Origin: Candidatus Thorarchaeota archaeon
GTDB taxonomy: Archaea; Asgardarchaeota; Thorarchaeia; Thorarchaeales; Thorarchaeaceae
Direction: 5' to 3'
Assembly (NCBI GenBank): GCA_016840965.1
Contig: JAEORI010000363.1
Coordinates: 1 to 7,141 of the forward strand
DNA: 7,141 nucleotides
Shown: positions 5,419 to 7,141 of the stretch, piece by piece
Layout: each line of letters starts with the position of its first letter
Position numbering within the stretch: the stretch's first letter is position 1
Program-made: the position numbers and the translations under genes
The notes under the pieces: generated by a model
What the model was told of the DNA's origin: nothing
Databases searched by the model: none
The model's input: the letters and a program-made list of their open reading frames with translations, nothing else

Positions 5419-7080
5419 TTACATCATTCCAGGCATTCCGCCCATTCCACCCATTCCACCGGGTGGCATTCCCTCAGCGCCTGCTGGAGGACCTGCGGTT
5501 GCTTTTGCAGCGATGACATCATCAATCCTGATAATCATCTGGGCTGCCTCAGCTGCAGAACGGATAGCTTGGCTCTTGACTCGAGCAGGTTCAATCACAC
5601 CTGACTTCATCATGTCAGTGGTTACACCTTTTATTACATCAACACCAAACCAGATACCAGTTTCCTTTGAGTGGTCCTTGTTCAAGTCTGCGATGATGTC
5701 AATAGGGTCATGACCACCGTTTTCTGCAAGAGTTTTCGGAATGACACGTAGTGATTCAGCGAACGCCTCGATAGCGAGCTGTTCACGACCGCCTACTTTG
5801 TTAGCGTATGCTTCGAGTCTCTTAGCAATCTCTGCCTCAACTGAGCCACCACCAGCTACGTAGGTAGAATCTTCTACAACATTTCTCACAACGGAGAGTG
5901 CATCATGCATTGCTCTATCTGCTTCATCAACAACATGCTCAGTTCCGCCGCGAATCACAATTGACACTGCTTTTGGATCCCTGCAATCCTTGACATAGAC
6001 AAGTTTGTCATCACCAATCTTGACCTCTTCAACAATACCAGCAGAACCCAGGTAGCTTGCATCAAGCTCATCAAGGCTTGTGGCAATCTTTCCACCAGTA
6101 GCTTTTGCTAGTTTCTCAAGAGTGCTCTTCTTTGCCCTTCGCATTGCCATAATTCCAGCTTTAGCGAGATAGTGCTGTGCAACATCATCAATGCCCTTCT
6201 GACAAACAAGTACGTTCGCACCAGTTGCGACAATCTTGTCGACCATGCGAGTGAGCATTTTCTCTTCCTCGTCTAGGAATGCTTTAATCTGCTCAGGACT
6301 GTCAATCTTAATCTCTGCATCAAACTCGGTCTTCTCAACCTCGATGGCTGCGTTGACTAAAGCAATTTTAGCTTTCTCCAACTTTCGAGGCATTGACGCA
6401 TGGACAACCTCTTTATCGACAACCATCCCTTTGACTAGTTCGGTTTCTGTGAGACTCTTGCCCTGCTTCTTGATGATTTCTATCATCTCAATGTCAGCCT
6501 TGACTCCACCATCAGTCTTCTCTGCAATCTGCAGTATTGCATCGACAGCAATCTTCGCAAAGTGGTCCTTTGAGCCAACCACTGATTTGCTGTTCATTGA
6601 TGTGGAAGCAATGTTTGTCAGTACCTTTTTGTCCGTGCCCTCCATAGAAACTGCAATCTCATTCAGTATCTTGGTGGCTTGCTCGGCTGCCTTCTGATAA
6701 CCACCGACAATTATTGTTGGGTGGATCTTCTTTTCCAACAGGTCTTGTGCTCTCTTCAGGAGTTCTCCAGCTATTACAACTGAGGTTGTTGTACCATCGC
6801 CGGTTTCCTGGTCTTGGCTCTTCGCCACCTCCACAAGCATCTTTGCAGCTGGGTGTTGCACATCAATCTCTTTCAGGATTGAAGCACCATCATTTGTAAT
6901 GGTCACATCTCCGAGGCTGTCCACAAGCATCTTGTCCATACCGCGTGGGCCAAGAGTGGACTTTACAGCATCAGAGATCACAATACCAGCCATGATGTTG
7001 TTGGACTGTGCGGACCTGCCGCGTGTTCTTGATGTACCCTCCTTAAGAATCAGGACGGGTGTTCCAGACAACTGTGCCAT
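5419..7080 (-). CDS. Thermosome subunit (group II chaperonin)
   Basis: This cytosolic ATP-driven folding chaperone subunit assembles into double-ring particles with a built-in lid. At 553 residues it has full family length. ATP-site motifs are in order: STLGPRGMDKM at 41-51, TNDGASIL at 62-69, and GDGTTTS at 94-100. MHDAL carries Asp393, equivalent to the catalytic Asp398 of GroEL, and VAGGG follows at 408-412. The lower equatorial part has NGGHDPIDI around 454-462. The apical domain with the helical protrusion lies roughly at 210-370. The C-terminal tail is GGM repeats ending in MPGMM, typical of archaeal thermosomes and projecting into the cavity. The start is ATG at 7080, preceded only by a weak AAGGGGA. 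Its codons seem richer in G/C endings than those of its neighbours, which fits high expression. Only one subunit gene is visible; paralogues elsewhere are likely. Confidence 0.97.
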   Translation of the reverse strand: MAQLSGTPVLILKEGTSRTRGRSAQSNNIMAGIVISDAVKSTLGPRGMDKMLVDSLGDVTITNDGASILKEIDVQHPAAKMLVEVAKSQDQETGDGTTTSVVIAGELLKRAQDLLEKKIHPTIIVGGYQKAAEQATKILNEIAVSMEGTDKKVLTNIASTSMNSKSVVGSKDHFAKIAVDAILQIAEKTDGGVKADIEMIEIIKKQGKSLTETELVKGMVVDKEVVHASMPRKLEKAKIALVNAAIEVEKTEFDAEIKIDSPEQIKAFLDEEEKMLTRMVDKIVATGANVLVCQKGIDDVAQHYLAKAGIMAMRRAKKSTLEKLAKATGGKIATSLDELDASYLGSAGIVEEVKIGDDKLVYVKDCRDPKAVSIVIRGGTEHVVDEADRAMHDALSVVRNVVEDSTYVAGGGSVEAEIAKRLEAYANKVGGREQLAIEAFAESLRVIPKTLAENGGHDPIDIIADLNKDHSKETGIWFGVDVIKGVTTDMMKSGVIEPARVKSQAIRSAAEAAQMIIRIDDVIAAKATAGPPAGAEGMPPGGMGGMGGMPGMM

Positions 7081-7107
7081 TTTGTTTTCCCCTTATCTTT
7101 TGCTTTA

Positions 7108-7141
7108 GTACGATTCGTTTTCCTAGGATAGAATAACGTAC
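7108..7141 (-). promoter_or_regulatory. Imperfect inverted repeat upstream of the thermosome gene
   Basis: On the plus strand GTACGATTC (7108-7116) is mirrored by GAAT-aa-CGTAC (7131-7141), with two extra bases in one arm. The repeat is centred close to the palindrome CCTAGG (7122-7127). It lies 27-61 bp before the start codon, where an archaeal promoter would be expected. It may be an operator, but the window ends inside or just at its edge. I see no clear TATA/BRE pair. Confidence 0.3.

Noticed and set aside
5419..5480. Tandem repeat at the thermosome 3' end as a DNA repeat element
   Set aside because: It encodes the ordinary GGM tail of thermosomes and needs no other explanation.
6236..6697. 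153-codon plus-strand open frame
   Set aside because: It is antisense to the thermosome gene, and its Ser/Ile/Phe-rich composition is the complement of the Glu/Lys-rich helices there.

Overview
The window looks archaeal. It holds a group II chaperonin (thermosome) subunit with the ATP-site motifs and a Gly-Gly-Met tail. It also holds an AbrB-type regulator fused to an ACT-like domain, a secreted membrane-anchored protein rich in N-glycosylation sequons, and several Shine-Dalgarno-like sites complementary to an archaeal 16S tail. This mix would fit an Asgard archaeon or a related mesophilic lineage, but that placement is a guess from memory and is not shown by the sequence.

All six genes lie on the minus strand and are read from right to left. 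In transcription order they are: thermosome subunit (7080 to 5419), BioD-like P-loop ATPase (5354 to 4482), thioredoxin reductase TrxB (4426 to 3473), secreted alpha-alpha toroid protein (3337 to 2123), a large protein of unknown function (2046 to 466), and an AbrB/ACT-like regulator that runs off the left edge (391 to 1). Gaps are 55 to 135 bp, so there is no tight overlapping operon and no gene-free stretch above 300 bp. I saw no tRNA, rRNA, CRISPR array, insertion sequence or frameshift.

The gaps carry most of the unexplained structure. A GNRA-capped 8-bp hairpin with a T-run follows the thermosome. A 7-bp hairpin with competing pairings and a tandem 10-bp repeat lie before the secreted protein gene. 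Perfect inverted repeats sit at both ends of the unknown gene, and an imperfect inverted repeat lies upstream of the thermosome. Non-ATG starts are common: trxB can only start at TTG, the ATPase probably does, and the AbrB gene probably does too, with an initiation region nearly identical to that of trxB.

Functionally, only the thermosome (protein folding) and TrxB (thiol redox) are secure. The ATPase, toroid protein and large unknown protein have no assignable pathway here. No new multi-gene system can be claimed. The most interesting candidates are the His-free secreted toroid protein, the Cys-free unknown protein, and the regulator with three clustered cysteines.
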